Source: Burhinus oedicnemus
Taxonomy: Eukaryota > Chordata > Aves > Charadriiformes > Burhinidae
Assembly: GCA_008921705.1 (NCBI GenBank)
Contig: VFFE01006702.1
Location: 124,001 to 188,000 of the forward strand
Reading direction: 5' to 3'
Length of the DNA: 64,000 nt
The position numbers were made by a program, and so were the translations under genes. Position 1 is the first letter of the stretch. Each line of letters begins with the position of its first letter. The notes beneath the pieces are model-generated. The model was not told the origin of the DNA. It did no database searches and saw nothing but the letters and a program-made list of their open reading frames with translations. Below are positions 1 through 14,700 of the stretch, piece by piece.

Positions 1-3000
1 CGGATTTTGTAGCTAGGGTGATGATGAGTAACATTTGTCTCATGGAAAACAGTAAAAATTGGGTGGAAGCAAATGTCTTCTAACAGCTACATCTTAGGGA
101 AAACAACCTGTTTATTTTTGGTTGGCTGACAATAAATGTAACAGAAGCAACCTCTAAAGGAAGCTGGTAATGAGCTGGGGATCATAGGGTTATGGTTTCT
201 TCCATACTATTTAACATTAATGTTAACAAATGTTAATAAATTAGGAGATGGGGGAAGAGAGGGATGGCAGCAAGCCAGCAAAAGGGAAATAGCCATTAAA
301 CACCTAAGGTCTCCAATCTGTGAAAGAAGTATCTGTGTAGCTCACATATGCCACGGCAGAGCAGTTGTGAGCTGAAACAACTAAATCACCGGTGAGTACC
401 AAAGCGCCTGGCTGCAGACAGAAGCTCTCGGGTCTTTGCGTCTAGATCTGAAACTAAATACTGGAGGGATAAAAATGCGGGTATGAGAGAAGTGAGGGAA
501 AAGACCTCCAGGAGGGTGCCCTAGAGCACGGTGCCCCCTTTATGGTTGGTTGTATATGTGCCTGGCCACCCTCCCACCTCCTGGCTAATGGTTAGGTTTG
601 CTGGAGGAATAAAGACGTCAGGGTAACATTTGGAAGGTGGAGTGGACTCCCTGCAGCAAGTCCTGGATTGTCAGCTCCAAAATCCAGTGTGTATCTTGGG
701 AATCAGACCTGCATCCAACCATAAGTGGCAGACTAAGGTTGCATTTTATTTTTGTTTCTAATTTTGCTATTGCGGGCAGTGGATGCTGCTAATCAGATGC
801 CTGCCTGATATTTGGGGGAGTGGAGGCAAGCTGCATCCAACAGATTTTGGGTGACTTGATTCCTTGGAGCCAGTCATACACTGCCTAAGTGACAGCATAG
901 TCTGTCTGGAGGGACCTCTGCCCCAGCTGTGGGCTGGAGGAAGCTGCAGGATCCAGCCAAGCAGATGTTGTCTTTCTGCTGCCAGCTAGGGGCTTTGGAG
1001 AAAGCATTGTCCTCAACAGCACACCTGTAATCCTGTCTCCTGGAAGAGGTAAATGGCAGCACCTCATCTCCATAGCTCTGCAGTGTCGCCGTATCTACCT
1101 GCAGAACTGTGCCCTGTGCTGAGTCTGACAGGACTGCAGCAGGAGAGCATGAAAAAGAGAACGTGAAAATAAACTCACTCCAATACTGGGGACGTGGTTT
1201 CTTGCCTCTGTCTTTCGTTCTTCATTGATTCTTAAGTTTTTCATTTCCTACCCACGACAGGCCTCTCTCTGTTCCCGGTTTCCTCTGCTCCAGACTCTCC
1301 AGGTTGCTTAGCTTATGAGTTTACTTCCCTTCTAGTTTTAAGCTTGCTGAGGGCAGTGCACATGACTCAATTTATAGCAAAGAAAACTGAAACCGCCCAA
1401 GACAGGCGGGGAAGAAGAAAGATGTGGGCTTCAGCCTGAGACTTTAGTTTAACTGGGCTGAAAAAATTCCAGTACTCCTACAAAGACATACAATTACTAG
1501 TGCATGAAGACTGTCAGATGGTAAAAGTGCTTACAGAGGCCACCTAGAAGTGCTCTGTGATTCCTTATTATTGTTGTGGAATAAAACATTATCTAATCAC
1601 TACACAAGGTAATAGATTTATCTGATACAGCTAGTTCTCACTTGTGTTCCTCTACAAGTTACTTTATTAGAGCTCTCTTGTCTAGCATTTTTTAAGAAGA
1701 CAAGGACATTGCTATGTATTTATTTGTGCATTTTAACTGTGATGTTCTTGCTCAGCCAGCTTGCTGATCTGGCAAGCATTCAAGGCCCAATTCTGCAACA
1801 TTACGGCCGACAGAATTTTGGCCAGAGCCAAATGGAAAACACCAAAACTATTAATTTTTGCTTTTTACGCCCAATTGTTCCGGTTTTTAATTGCCTAACA
1901 TATGAATCTGTTGTTTTCATCTGCTTTTTATTCTTGTTTTAACTGCCAATAACCCAGCGTTTTTCAGTATTCTTTTCACACTGAACACTTAACTAAAAAA
2001 GAGCGCCCACAAACATTCAAAAATTTCTCCAAAGCTGTTTTATGGTTTTATTTGAAGTTCTTTTATATATATATTTATATATTCATTTATTTGTGTGTAT
2101 GTATTTTACCAGCTTTAGTTTTCACATTTGAAATGACTGAAGCCCTATTATGCCTAAGGATGCTTTGCAAAATTTCCTTAAATTGATCGCTATATACTCT
2201 TATACACCAGTTTATGAAATGTATATGCTATGGGTATAGACTACAAATTATTTCTGCGTTACAGATTACTGAAGACAGGCCTCTTTAGATGTTTAGGTGC
2301 AGAAAATGCAAACCCAGATGCTGCAACCCCATGCCCCAGATTTTTTTCACCCACACTTCTTTTGAGTATGTTTGAGTTTTAAAAGTTACATTACACAGCT
2401 ATTTCAATATAACGAAGCAAAGAAAAAATTCATAACTCCAGTAACATGATCACTGATGTCTACGGGCCACATGCCAGAAACACTAAGGCCAGTAATGCAC
2501 AATTTAAACTTAACTACAATTGATTATTAGCATAATAAATATACAAACATGTACCTGGTTAAATCCTTCTGGAATTAGGAGTGACACTGAAAATGCCATC
2601 CACTTGTAAAAACATTCTGTTTCACAGTAAGAACAGTATGGTCTGGAGCAGAGAAGAAGTGTCACACAATTCATTATGCGTGACCAAATTAGCAAACCTT
2701 TGAACAGCAGGCATTGATGGGTACAGAGGGAAATCCACTCCCATTCAGAGGCAGAAGATGCCCCGTCCTGCCTGCAGGACATGCCAGTTGCCCCCTTGGC
2801 TAGAGAAAGCGCTCCCCCCGCACCCCCTCCAGCCGCAGGTGGGTGCCGAATGGCAACAGCTGCCACCTGAAGCCAGCGGCCCTTTCCCTGCGCAGGGCTT
2901 CGACAAAGGAGTGGTGTGGTCAGGACTCCCATTCCAACTCCAGTGCATGGCCAAACAAGGGATGCCCACATCTTGTAGAAACATCAAGAAGTGACTGGGT

Positions 3001-6000
3001 GAGGGGCTCCGCGTATTTGCCACCCTCCGTGCAAGCCAGATGTGGCAAAACATTGAGAATTAAGCCAGACCTATGTGTACTGGAAAAGCCTCTTCCTAAA
3101 CAAACGCCATCTTCACCATTACGCCGGAAAATTACAGTGTGTTCTTGGAGGGCCTCGGCAGCACAGAGGAAAGGTACCGGCTGCTCGCCGCAATGGGACC
3201 GGTGCCACGCAAGCCAGAGTCACCTCGCAGTCCTTGCCTCGGTAATGAAACCCAAAGACAATGAGCCTGTTGTTTAGGGTTGCTGGGGTCTTAAAAGGAG
3301 TCGTTCTAAATGAAAAACAAAAGCTGAGTATGTTTCTGGCAATGTATGTACAGTGTTTTGTATTTTCCTTACAATAATTGTCAGTGATGTGGTGCACTAG
3401 GTTTTGTGATGTTTATGTGAATGATAGTTTTTTTATGTGCATTTATAACGGCAGGCTTTCTGAGCACCTGGATGTTGGGTATTATCTTTTTTGCTGTACT
3501 TTCTCACAAATCCTTCATGTGTGAAAGGAGATGTAATGGGTCATTTTGTACCACAGCTGTAAAATTCATGATTTTCTTTAGAAACCTTGTTCTTCAGTAC
3601 CCCAGCCAATGCAAAAGTGATTTGGTGCAAAAGCACATTATTATATTTTATTGGGGTTTTGTTAAAAGATCATGGATTTAAGTTTTTTTCTAAGTTTTAT
3701 AATGTTTATATACTTCTCAATTATTTGCACAAGCATAGCAACTAGTTGAAAGTTTTGGTTTTTTAAATAAAGGAAGATCAAGAAGTAAAGTAAGGTGAGG
3801 CTTTCCCTACAAGAATGTAGACAGGTAATTTTTGCAAAAGAAACAACTAGCCAGAAAGAAATCTTACTTAAAATTAAAATGTGTGCTGCTATCAGATAAT
3901 GAATATCTAGACTTGCCTTCTGATAAGACTAGCAGGGGCAAGCAATCAAACGGATACTAAAATGGAGTGTGGTTGCTTAATGAAAGGCATATTGGGACAT
4001 TGCTCCCTTGGACAAAAGAAGCCAGACTCAATAAACCAGAAGAGTCTTTCCCATTTTTTTATCTGACACTTAGTTTTAAATACAAAACTTGAAGGAATAT
4101 AAAAAAAATCTTTTCATATAGGGAAGAAAAGGTCTTAGTTTTTCTTAGGGAATGGATAGTGCCAGGAGTAATTTGACAGAAGGGCATGGCTAGTGAGAGG
4201 AATCAATCACCACACTAAATGAGCAACAGGGATTAGGACCTGTAGATGGAAATTTGTCTGCCAAAAACCGAAGGTGGGCTGAGCACGGAAGAACAGTTTT
4301 ACGAAGTACTGGCTAGACTTGTTTCCACACATTACAGTGCTGAGTTTGCTAGATGCTGCTTCTTATTCTAACTGCAACAAATACGAAAGCTGCCAGTCAG
4401 TATAGGATTTCTGTTCATCACATACTATGCCTAGGGGAAATTAAAGATGGAGGAAAAGAAAAACAATCAAATAAAACCTCAAAGAATCAAAAAACTCAAA
4501 GAAAACACTTAAAAAGTGTTCCAAACTAGGTTGAAAAGCCAAAATCTGTGTAAATGGAGAGCCACCCCCACCTCAACGGCTACTGAATGCTACCAATATG
4601 CATCTGAAAAGAAGCTGGCAAAAAAATTTAACCAGGCTTCTAAGATACCACCAAAAATCTAGAGAAATAGAATGCAATGAGATCTTTGTCAACTGCTCGA
4701 AACTGGGAAAATAAAATGAAAAAAACCTGAAAGAACTGGTCAGACACATCATTCTAAATATCCTTTACAAAAATGTAGCATCACAATAGCATACAAACTA
4801 TTCAGTCCTCTAGTCCTAATCTGAGTGGAGCAACTCATATATTCTTGTAACCACCACTGACTAGTTGACGTCACATTTGCATCTAACTACCAGAAGTAAG
4901 TTGAAATGCCTACTGAGCATGCACAGGACTTGACACAAACACAGCATACATTTCCACAGTAAGAAATTAAACAGAGACTAAGCACATTTCACAGATAGAA
5001 GCCGAGAGGTATTTGGCAGGTTATGGTCAAAGATATTGCCATGATTTTGCTGAGGATTTGGCCTGATCTAGTTATAAACAGAAAAATGGGACCATACATG
5101 AACAAAAGTTTAAAGAAATATTCAGACAGGTTATGGAAACTTCCATTTATTTAGCCATCATGGCTGAAGTCAACTATGAAGGAGTACAGAAAGAAGAAGA
5201 GACCAAAGAGTAGTTGTTGAAACATAACCTCAAGTTCTGTTCCTTTCTTCAAACTCATGTGATGTAAAATCAAAGTTCTTACACCAAATCTGTGTTTGTG
5301 AAAGAAGCATTACCATTCTTTGCCTCGCTGCTGTCAAGGCTATTTCACAAAAAAAGACAACCTTATGATCTTCTTCGTATACAGCTGATCTGAACAGCCT
5401 GCTTTCATTGAGAAGTTTCAAGAATACAGTCATTACAAGCATTTATAGAAGGGAAGAACTGTAATGATTCATGTGAACCTCTAACTGCCTAAGTACTTTC
5501 CCACTGTTTTTGGAGATGCATCACTCAAAGGTAATGTTATCAACACTGAAGCACTCTTCAAGACAACAGGAAAGAGCTCTTACTTATATTGGCCATTAAT
5601 CAAGAACATTTGTTTAAGTTCCTTAAATCTATTCAGATTGTTCGAAAGCTTTATTTTAACAGTTAAGGTTTAAGGTTTATTTTAACACCTTCAGCTTCCT
5701 ATCTTTAATATGTAGTTTTAAACAGAACACAGAAAATACCCTTATCTCAATATTTTGTTTACAGACTCAGTTATACTGTAAAGATCAGATAAAGTTATAT
5801 CAGATTTGGGTTATATCATGTATGCAAAGTTAGATCATCTTAAATCCCCTCACTCTTGGAAGGAAGTTGAAGGGGAAGAACCTGGAAACCCAGACAGTTT
5901 AGTAAAATATTTTTCTTTGACTGAGCACTGTCAGCTCAGTGAGTCAACTTTACAGCTGCTAGGGTTTGCTATAGTTCTATGGAATGGGTATTCCTTTCCT

Positions 6001-9000
6001 CTACAATGAGGGAAAAACATCATTTTGCAGCTACAGTTGTGCAAGTTGCCAGCAGCAGCAAAGTGGGAGTGAGGAAAAGGTATTTCCATCTCCAGTAATA
6101 CAAAAGTATTCATTTAGTGACTTCAACATGTAACAAACACCATGCTTCCAGATCCACACTCACACCTAACTCTTGGCACTGTTAGCTGACAGGTGCCCTG
6201 CCAGAAAAGCTGTTCACCTTACCTGTGTGATGAAGCTCTTTGCAGCTCGGAGGCCATCCAGCCTCTGGAGTCTGGGCAGCATCCAGCCACGGACCCTCAT
6301 TTGGGATCTCTGGGCATGTTACAGCAATGAGGATCCCGTGTCCAGTAGCACACCCGAAGCACTGGAGTGCACAGTGCAACCACCACTCTCTGCACTCCAG
6401 CGATGGCACCTCAGGTTCCTCCCACAGCTTAAACTCATCCTATCCCAGAATCCCAAAGCAATTAGGAGTCTTCTGGCTTTTAGTTTGCTACCTCGTTGCA
6501 GAAGTTACATGGCAGACACAAGCAAGTTGACCCATAAAACTAGAAACGGGCTTTGAACAGAACTTCTGAATGTCTCATTGCTTCAAAGGCCAAAACAGGA
6601 GAATAGTGATCATTAGGGAAGCTCACACTTCATGGACACAAGACATTTCACGTTAGCCCTCTCTTCCCCTGGAGGTCTTACGGTCTTTAGGCATGCAACT
6701 CAGGCTTTCTCTCAACACGGGCCAGTCTTGTAGCAACATCCATTGACCCAATCTGCTGCAAGGTCTGCTTCTCTTTCTCCAGTCCTGTCTAAAGTTTCCT
6801 CTATTCTTTCTGCAAGACATTTTGAAGATGTGTTTTGGCCACCTGCATCCTTTATTTTCTCCTTAGTGAGCTTCATCGTCTCCTGAGAGGAAGGGAAAAA
6901 ACTCGTCCCTTTCAGTCCCAGGCAACATCTCAGCAAGCTGTTCATCAAAGTTCAGTTGTTATAGTTAACCCTTCTCCAGCCACCTCTGGTCTGTTGGCTG
7001 CTTTGTAAGCAAGATGAATATGCCTTGACCGAGGCTCATGATATAGATATATTCATAGTAACAAGTATATTATAAATACTGAACATCAGCCGATATGTTG
7101 TACTATCAGTTTTCCCTAAACTTTATACTTAGACTGTGTCAGAAGTAAAACAATCACTCTGCCTAAATAAGTAATTAAATTTTAGCCTTTAGAGTCTCTG
7201 GGATATTACAGGGTCATCTCACACACTGTTCAGAGATGAAGAATGGAGCTCATGTTTCTGCGTCTTTCAGACACTAGCTGATGGTATCATTAGCTACTAA
7301 ACAGAGCACCAAAAAAGCCCTATTAATTTTAGTACGCAAACTTATAACCAGGTAATGCAAGGGAAATGCCAAACATGGGTCACCAAAGACAACAAGAAGA
7401 AAGTAGATATAAAAAGTTGGTTTTGCAGTTGCTTCCCTCCTGACCTCTCTAGCTCCTCTGCACATTCTTTCACTGATTTGGCAGGCTGGGTATGACTGCT
7501 CATTTAAAAAAGATCTGTGCTGCTTGTACAGCTTTTTAACGTTCGGGCTGCAAACCCATTTCACATACTAACTATTATTATTTTTGATCCATCTTTGGCA
7601 ATCAGACATCAGGGTTAATACTAGTATTTGTTCCTTTATTTATGGTTGACACCCGTATATCAAACTGTAAATGTTGAAAGTGCACGACCTAGATCAAATC
7701 ATGCGGTTGACTCCATGCCTGCAGGAAGTTGCTACTGCATTTTAATATATTATCGAATAACAGACAATTCTAAGAAAAATATACTATGAAGCTCCACCTT
7801 CATTCTGTATCTTGATTCTTCCATTCCCTAGATAATTTGTACTTGTCTTCCCATGCAATGGGTCACTATTGTTATTGCATCAGTAACTAGATAATAAACT
7901 CTTTAAAGACAAAAACTTACGGATTTATTAGCTTTTGTGAACTGTATTTTATTCCTTACCAATGAAGCACCCATTCTACATCCACATACTAAACACTGTA
8001 ACTTTCCTTTTCCTGTCACCAACAGCAGGCAAGCATTTTGCAGTGCCGGTTGGGTAGAAAGAAGCTTGAAAGAAGCAACATTTGAAGTCAGATACTGAGG
8101 GTGCTTTTGGGCAGAAAACATTATTTAAAAAATTATGGATTAATCACTGCTGCATTTTAACAGAGTGCAAACTAGCAGTGACCAGTTGAAGATTTAATTC
8201 AGTTGCTGAAGAGTGAACTGGACAGATTTTGGCTTTTCTTTAAGAACAAAACTCAGCATAAACCGATATGATGTTTCTGAAGGAAGCCTGGATAAAAAGT
8301 TTCTTAGGTGCTCTTTACAAATATCATCTCTTCTGATGGTTCAAGACATCAAAGACGCCCAAGTTAATAATCATAACTTTTTTTACACTATGGGTAGCAC
8401 TCTCTCTCTTTATAAAGATCTGCAAAATACAGAACATAGCTCAAACTTCTTGATAATATGTCTTAACTTTACTGTTACCACACCCTTATATCTGGATTTG
8501 TGTGGGGGCTTTGAAACACTTCTGTGCATCAAAGGACCTAAAACTTTGTCAAACTCATTCAGCCCATCTCTCTGATAGTTATAACTACTATTATAATGGA
8601 TAGACAAGAAATTAAAAACCTTGCTGATTGGGTCTGATAGAGTAGAAACAAAGTAATGAGCTCCTGTGGTAAGAGCTGAACAGTGATCTTAGATTAGAAA
8701 AGCTCCTAAGAAGCCCTGTTGAATGGGTTGTCACATCAGTAGCAAATAGCTCCGGTGTCCTACCCGACAAGAGCTTTAGCATCTAAGCCCTGATGTCTAT
8801 TGCATTATATTAATAAATGCCTAATGGCTGCTACATACATTTGTACACAATGTCTGCACTGTCAGCATTTAACTCATTGCCTCCAGGAAATCCTATGAGA
8901 TACTTGGAATATGGAAGGTATTATCCTGTCCTGTGGTATCTACAGGGATATTTATGTGGCCCGCATCACCGGCAGTCTCACAAGCACTGGTGGATTTAGC

Positions 9001-10285
9001 CTCAGAGCACCCTCAGGAGGGATGCAAGGACTGTTATCCCTGCTTTTTTATGATGAGTCCTGAGCAAAAGGGAGAGTTAGGTGAATGCTGGCAAGTTCAC
9101 TAGAGGCGTTTTAAAATGTGAGCGGCCTGTTCAGCACTAACCAGTGGCATGCATCCCCAGCCCCTTGCAGTGCAGGATGCAGCAGGTTTGTGGCTGAACC
9201 CTATCCTCCCCCAAACCAGCCTGAGACCCCAGTGCTGACTGCCAACAGCAGGGGCCAAACACACAACTGCTGCCCGGCAGGGGATACTCTCCGAGAGCTA
9301 CAGTCGAAAGCTGTAGTTCACACCAAGCACCCGTGTGCATCTCAGACACCAGATGGTGGCAGAGCACCACGACACTTATTTCTGAGTACGGGTAACACCA
9401 CCTACGTCCAGGACAGAGGCAGGGATTGAATCTGTATCCCAGCTCGATGCCATCTACAGCAGGCCTATCTTCCGCGTCCAAAGGAAAGGAATATTTCAGC
9501 AGAGGATGAGCTGAATTATCTGCTACATCTGATTTAAACGTCAAGGTATTCAATGGGAGCCAATTCCAACTCATGCTTCATCTGAATGCATGTGGAAAAA
9601 GCCACCTACAGCTCCCTGTAGGTTAATCACAGAATCCCAAAGGATGTAGCCAATAGCTCCTTTCCTATTTAAATGCAGTCTGAATTGGGTATTAACTACC
9701 TGCTGTGTTTGGCAGATCTCTTATTCCTAAAATAAATAACTGTATGAAAAGTCATAAACTCTATATTGGACTTTTTCATTTTAAAAAAATATCAAAGTAA
9801 TGTCAGGATTTTAGCAGCCTCACTTACTGTAGTAAATCTGGCTTCCACAGCTGTTCATGTTGTACTGTGTGCTTCAGCCAAGTGTAGCTGCAGTCCAACA
9901 TTTCCTTCTTAAGGTATCCCTTACCCAGAGCAAAGCCAAGTGAATTTTGGATGGGACTAGCATGCTAGAAATTATGAATGTGCTCTTATTAGAGCAGGTT
10001 GCATGTTTTACATTAAATATTCATTCAAATAACAATCCAGCAAAATGTTTGTCAAGATGATAGTTACTTTGGCTAAAAGAACACATTTTTCCTCCGGTCT
10101 CCACCAAAACTTGCCCATATTTATCACATAGAGAATCTAAGGACACTAATGAAGATCTTGCTTAAACTCGGCTGAGCTCTTTCACTGGTGCCAGATCCTG
10201 TTCTCCTGTTTTATAGCTGTACCATTTCAGAAATTGCTTGGTTCTCACCTGGGACAATCCTTTTACAGGTTCCACTGCAGCTCAT

Positions 10286-10332
10286 AAAAGGGAAAAAAGG
10301 AAAAAAAAAAAAAAGAAAGAAAAAAAGTGGAA
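10286..10332. repeat. A-rich purine tract
   Basis: Runs of A broken by G and GAAA units, low complexity. Confidence 0.9.
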
Positions 10333-12259
10333 AGTAGCATGTTCTCCTCCTGCCTGTTAAAAACCTGCCTGTGTTGAGCCGGGACCCACAGAGCTCCTCA
10401 TAAAGTGGTTTGATTTCAGTGTCATGGTTTTCTGTGCAGAACCCAGTTTACCTCCACACATCCCTGCCGCTGTCACCCCACTGTTACCACTGCTGGCTCC
10501 GTGTGCCTTTCTCTATCCCCCCTGCTTCGGTAACCAGCTCTTTGTGCTGGTACGCTCTCTCGGGCGTTTCCCCAGTCCTGAAAGAACCTCTCTTTCCCTG
10601 GCCACAGGCGTCTTCTGCTTTTTTTCCCCAATCCTCCTCTGAAGCATCTGCCATTAGCCTTCCTACATTGCCCTCATTGGCGCTGGGGACTCTAAAGCCA
10701 CTTGTGTTTGGCAATCATTTGGTGGACAGTCTGAAGCAGGCCCTGACCCCGCAGTGGGCTACGCAGGATTGCAGAGATCTCCCCTGGCCAGGCAGCCGAT
10801 GGGTTATGTACCAAGCTTTGCATATTCTTTAACACAGAGACCAAAAATACATTTATGACACAGTTCATAAAGTAATTGCTCCACAGGGCTTATCAGAAAT
10901 TATGGACTGTAAATAATTCTGGGGCCTCGGTTACAGAAAAAACATCTTTATTCCATATTTCCTGTCTTCTTTTTGTTACTCTCCCATTGTACAGCTAATG
11001 CATGCTTCCAAAGCCTCAGCATCACCCACACGCATGGTACAGCATATTTATGACTACGTGGTGTCACAGACCAAGCAGTATCACTGTTCACTTTTTTCCC
11101 CCCAAGTCAGGGATGTAAACATGGGCCATATATACAACAGGTATCACGTATATAAAGTCAAATCGTGAAAGAAAGATTTCCTCTAAAAACCAGAGAGCTT
11201 CAGTATTCTAGCAGAACTACATACCTTACTCTGAATCAAAAGCAGAGCGAGCAAGTGGGTAACATTAATAAAGTTAAAGATTAGCAATATTGCCATCATG
11301 TGGCTACTTTGAGTAAATGCTTGGGCACGATCCGGAATTTATTAAGCGCCAGAAAGGAGATTGTATCTGAATTCTGTTGTTAAAACTAAGAGGCGACATT
11401 TAAAGTTGTTTGTTACTCTTCTAAAATCTAATAATCTTTTTGTTACAGTAACAACTGATGTAGCAAGAATGCCTGTAGAATAGATAGGGTTATACCACCC
11501 CTTCCACTGTGACTGTTATCCTCATGGATTCATAGCTCCTATTTAAGAATTCACTCCAAAATTAATTCTGAGTTTTCCATCCAGAAACTATATGTGAAAA
11601 TCACCTCCTACTGCAGAAAACAAGGAGGAATAAAAAAGGACAAGTAGCCAATTTAGACGCCTTTCATATTTGAAATGGTTTGTAAGTAAAGTTTTGATGT
11701 TCAAACCCCTGAATTTCTTTATCTTATGACTGCTATGACCATTTATTATTTTCAGTAATTTTATTATATTTTCTTCCTCTCACCCCCCTCCCACTCCATC
11801 CTCCGCACTATCACAGGCTCTTCTAAACTGACTAAAAAGTGTACAAGGAAAGGAACTTCCACAGGCTACGTCAGGAGAGTTGGATTTTGCTTTGTTAGCT
11901 GGATAGAAAAATAAAATTCTTTATATTACAGCTACCAAAAAGAAGGCCAAATCCTGACGCGTGCTAAGATACCTCAGCTCCTGGCAGGAATTAATATAAA
12001 CAACAAGATTTAGACGTGCAATTTTTGTAGAAATAGAAAGCGTAAGTACACTTGACAATACTCCTAAGTTGTTGCAAAATTCCAATGCCATTTTGAAAAT
12101 TGCTTCCCTATTTCTGGGAATCCAGTGAGGGAAATAGAAACAACAGTGTATTTACTACCAGCATCTACTCCAGCAACTAATACATACCAGGCATTTGCAA
12201 GGTATGCCAGTTTTCTTGGTTGAAGAACACTACCTAGGTACCAAGTGCAATTGTTTTGT

Positions 12260-12292
12260 ACACACACACACACAAACACACACACAAACACA
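12260..12292. repeat. (CA)n microsatellite, interrupted
   Basis: Mostly CA dinucleotides with two CAAACA interruptions. Confidence 0.95.
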
Positions 12293-13450
12293 TAGTTTCC
12301 CACTACAGAGGATTTACCGTTCTAAGATACATTGCAACGACCAATGTATCAACGACCAATAACTCACCTTTGTTACTGTACTGTCTGCTCTAAATCACGT
12401 GCGTTTTTATCTGGACAAAATATTGCAACAGAAAACTGTTTTGTGTTACTACTGCATATGCAAGCAAGAAACACTGATTTAGCTTGTTGCTGGCTCCAGA
12501 CATTGCCTTCTTGGAATAACTGATCATACGGCAGAGATGCAGCATTTTCATGGGGTCAAAGCTCAAGTTTAAAATACTGGAGCACACAGCCAACATATTC
12601 TCTCTCTCCTGCTTGCAGAGTAAATCCATACCTTCTTTCCTGCCCCACTATTTATTTGTAAGTACATCCAGCTGGTGCAACCCCACTGGTGCCAGAAAAA
12701 GGGAAAATAAAAACATCCACAAGGCTGCTGCAGCTCCCAGGATGCAGGAGGCAGCACTCAGCGATTTAGCTCAAACTACCATTTTAAACTAGTGCAATTA
12801 AACAGGCTAAGATCGCACAGATAGCCATAGCCATTCCCATTTCAACCTGGCCTATTTCCATTTCCCTTAGCAAGCAACATTTAAGAATTCCTTATTTCAG
12901 CTTTGCTGAAATCAAAACAAAAATGCCTGCCCAGCTTATTTATTTACTTTTGCTGGCGAAATACACAGGAGAAGTTTATACTGAATCAAAACCTGACATT
13001 ATTTATCATCATCATTGTTGTGCCTAAGAATCACATCGTGCGAGGGAAAAACCTACAGAAGAATCAGAGAAATAAGGCCCTTCAAAATGAAGATTTCCTG
13101 GTTAATGTAACTCATAGCAAGAAAAACATTTTAAATGGAAAATATTACAGAAGGACATCCATATGCTCGGCAAGGGTGTGCCTGCTTGTGTATGTGTACT
13201 TGAAGCATAGAACAAACCTAACATCGCTGCAGCCAGCCAACTTTAAATAACTGGAGAGCACAAAGAAACTGCCAACACCGAGACTTTGGGGAGTTAAGAC
13301 AAACACCAATCAGTCCACACAGAAAAGATACCAATAGCTCCCCTGTTAAAAGACAAAAACAGGTTCTTCTCCTTTCAAGAGCACCAGGATCAGGTTTTCA
13401 CAGTCGCTGGACAAGCCCCGATTTATGACCGGTTTCCAGACAGAAAGAAA

Positions 13451-14700
13451 TCTGTGAACCTTTTTAATTATTCATGCTCTAAGAGGCAAACCCTCTCGGG
13501 TTGCAGGCCAAGAGGCCTCAGGGCCATGGCTTTCTGGGGTTTTCAGATTGAGGGAATAAGCAGCCGGATTCTCAGCAATATCGCTTGGCTGAAAGTGGCT
13601 GTCAGGCTCAAGAAAAACAGCAGCGTGCGCTGGGCTGGCAGACATGAAAGGGAACCGGCAGGGGAAAAACTTTGCTTGCTCCCCCTTTGCACATTCCAGC
13701 TCTTCTGCGGGTGTTTGAGCACCTGCAGCCCCGGCACCGGAGCCCTCGGGCAGCGGCAGGGCAGGCAGGGGCAGGCTCCACGGCTGGCAGGAAGGTTATT
13801 AGACCCCATGGAGGACCTTCTCATGCACGGCAGGGGGAGGAAGGGGCAGTGGCAGAGAAAAGGCCACACCTGAGCGGCCAGGTCAGGGCCACCTTAGCAC
13901 CTACAAGCCATCCATCTCTCTGCAACAAGCGGCTCTGCCAGCTCCCCGAAGAAACAGCATCGAGAAAATGGCAGCGCCCCAAAACCCTGCACGTGAGGAA
14001 GAACAGACCTGCTCTGTGGGGCTCAGGGCTAGTCAAGGAGAATGATAATTGGTACCAAATGTGGGGATTTTGCTTCAGAGCCTATTGTGCTGCCAAGGAA
14101 GGGCTGAGAGATCTGCCGAGCAGGCTTGTCTGGAACAAGGCGGGAAGCGGGCAAAAGTACCTGGTGAATGTAGTACTGTCTTGCACCTTGAATGCTCTTT
14201 GCCCGGTAGACTTTTCTCAATACCACAGTTCATGTCAGTCTCTCCGTGAAGACTGCCAGGACTTTCAGCTGGTTGCACCCACAGCCAGAGGTTCTGCTGG
14301 ATGTGTGTGCAACAAGCCTTTCATGCTCCTGCAACCTGGGGGTACATGTCACCTCAACCCAGGACACGGGCTAGTCAAAGGTCAACTGCTTGGAGAGCCT
14401 GCAGTGCCAGCTCCCGCTGGAAAAGCCTTCAGACTTGCCCGACATGCTGCTGCTGCTGAGCGGAGTAGGAGAGGCTGCGCTCTGTTCCACAGCTGGCAGC
14501 ACAGAGGAGACCTCTTGATTAAGTCAGCCTGTTTTATTTTCCTCCTGAAAGAACTCTTTCCTGTAGAAGCCTATTGTCAAGTTTTCTTCTTCATCAGGTC
14601 GAAAGGAACCAAAAATAATGACTTTTTAGAAAAAAAAAAAAAAAGATACAAAGATGGTGAGAAATGTCTAAATAGATATAGTCTGGAGTAGAGGTGAGTT
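13451..14700 (+). other. GC-rich intergenic patch with a 339-codon ORF, probably non-coding
   Basis: A higher-GC block holding an uninterrupted plus-strand frame from an ATG at 13672 to a stop ending 14691. The translation has no recognisable domain, is Arg/Cys/Pro-rich at first and ends in a Lys stretch encoded by an A-run. Overlapping long frames exist in other phases, which is typical of GC-rich non-coding DNA. Confidence 0.3.

Larger units (their letters stand above)
1..13450. other. Intergenic region downstream of CHAF1B, no gene recognised
   Basis: AT-rich sequence with short open frames on both strands, none resembling a known protein or joining to others by plausible splicing. A GC-richer patch lies at about 2.74-3.26 kb. 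AT-repeats are near 2.06-2.11 kb. The single coding exon of CLDN14, the next gene in the conserved order, is not present, although untranslated exons of it could be hidden here. Confidence 0.6.
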
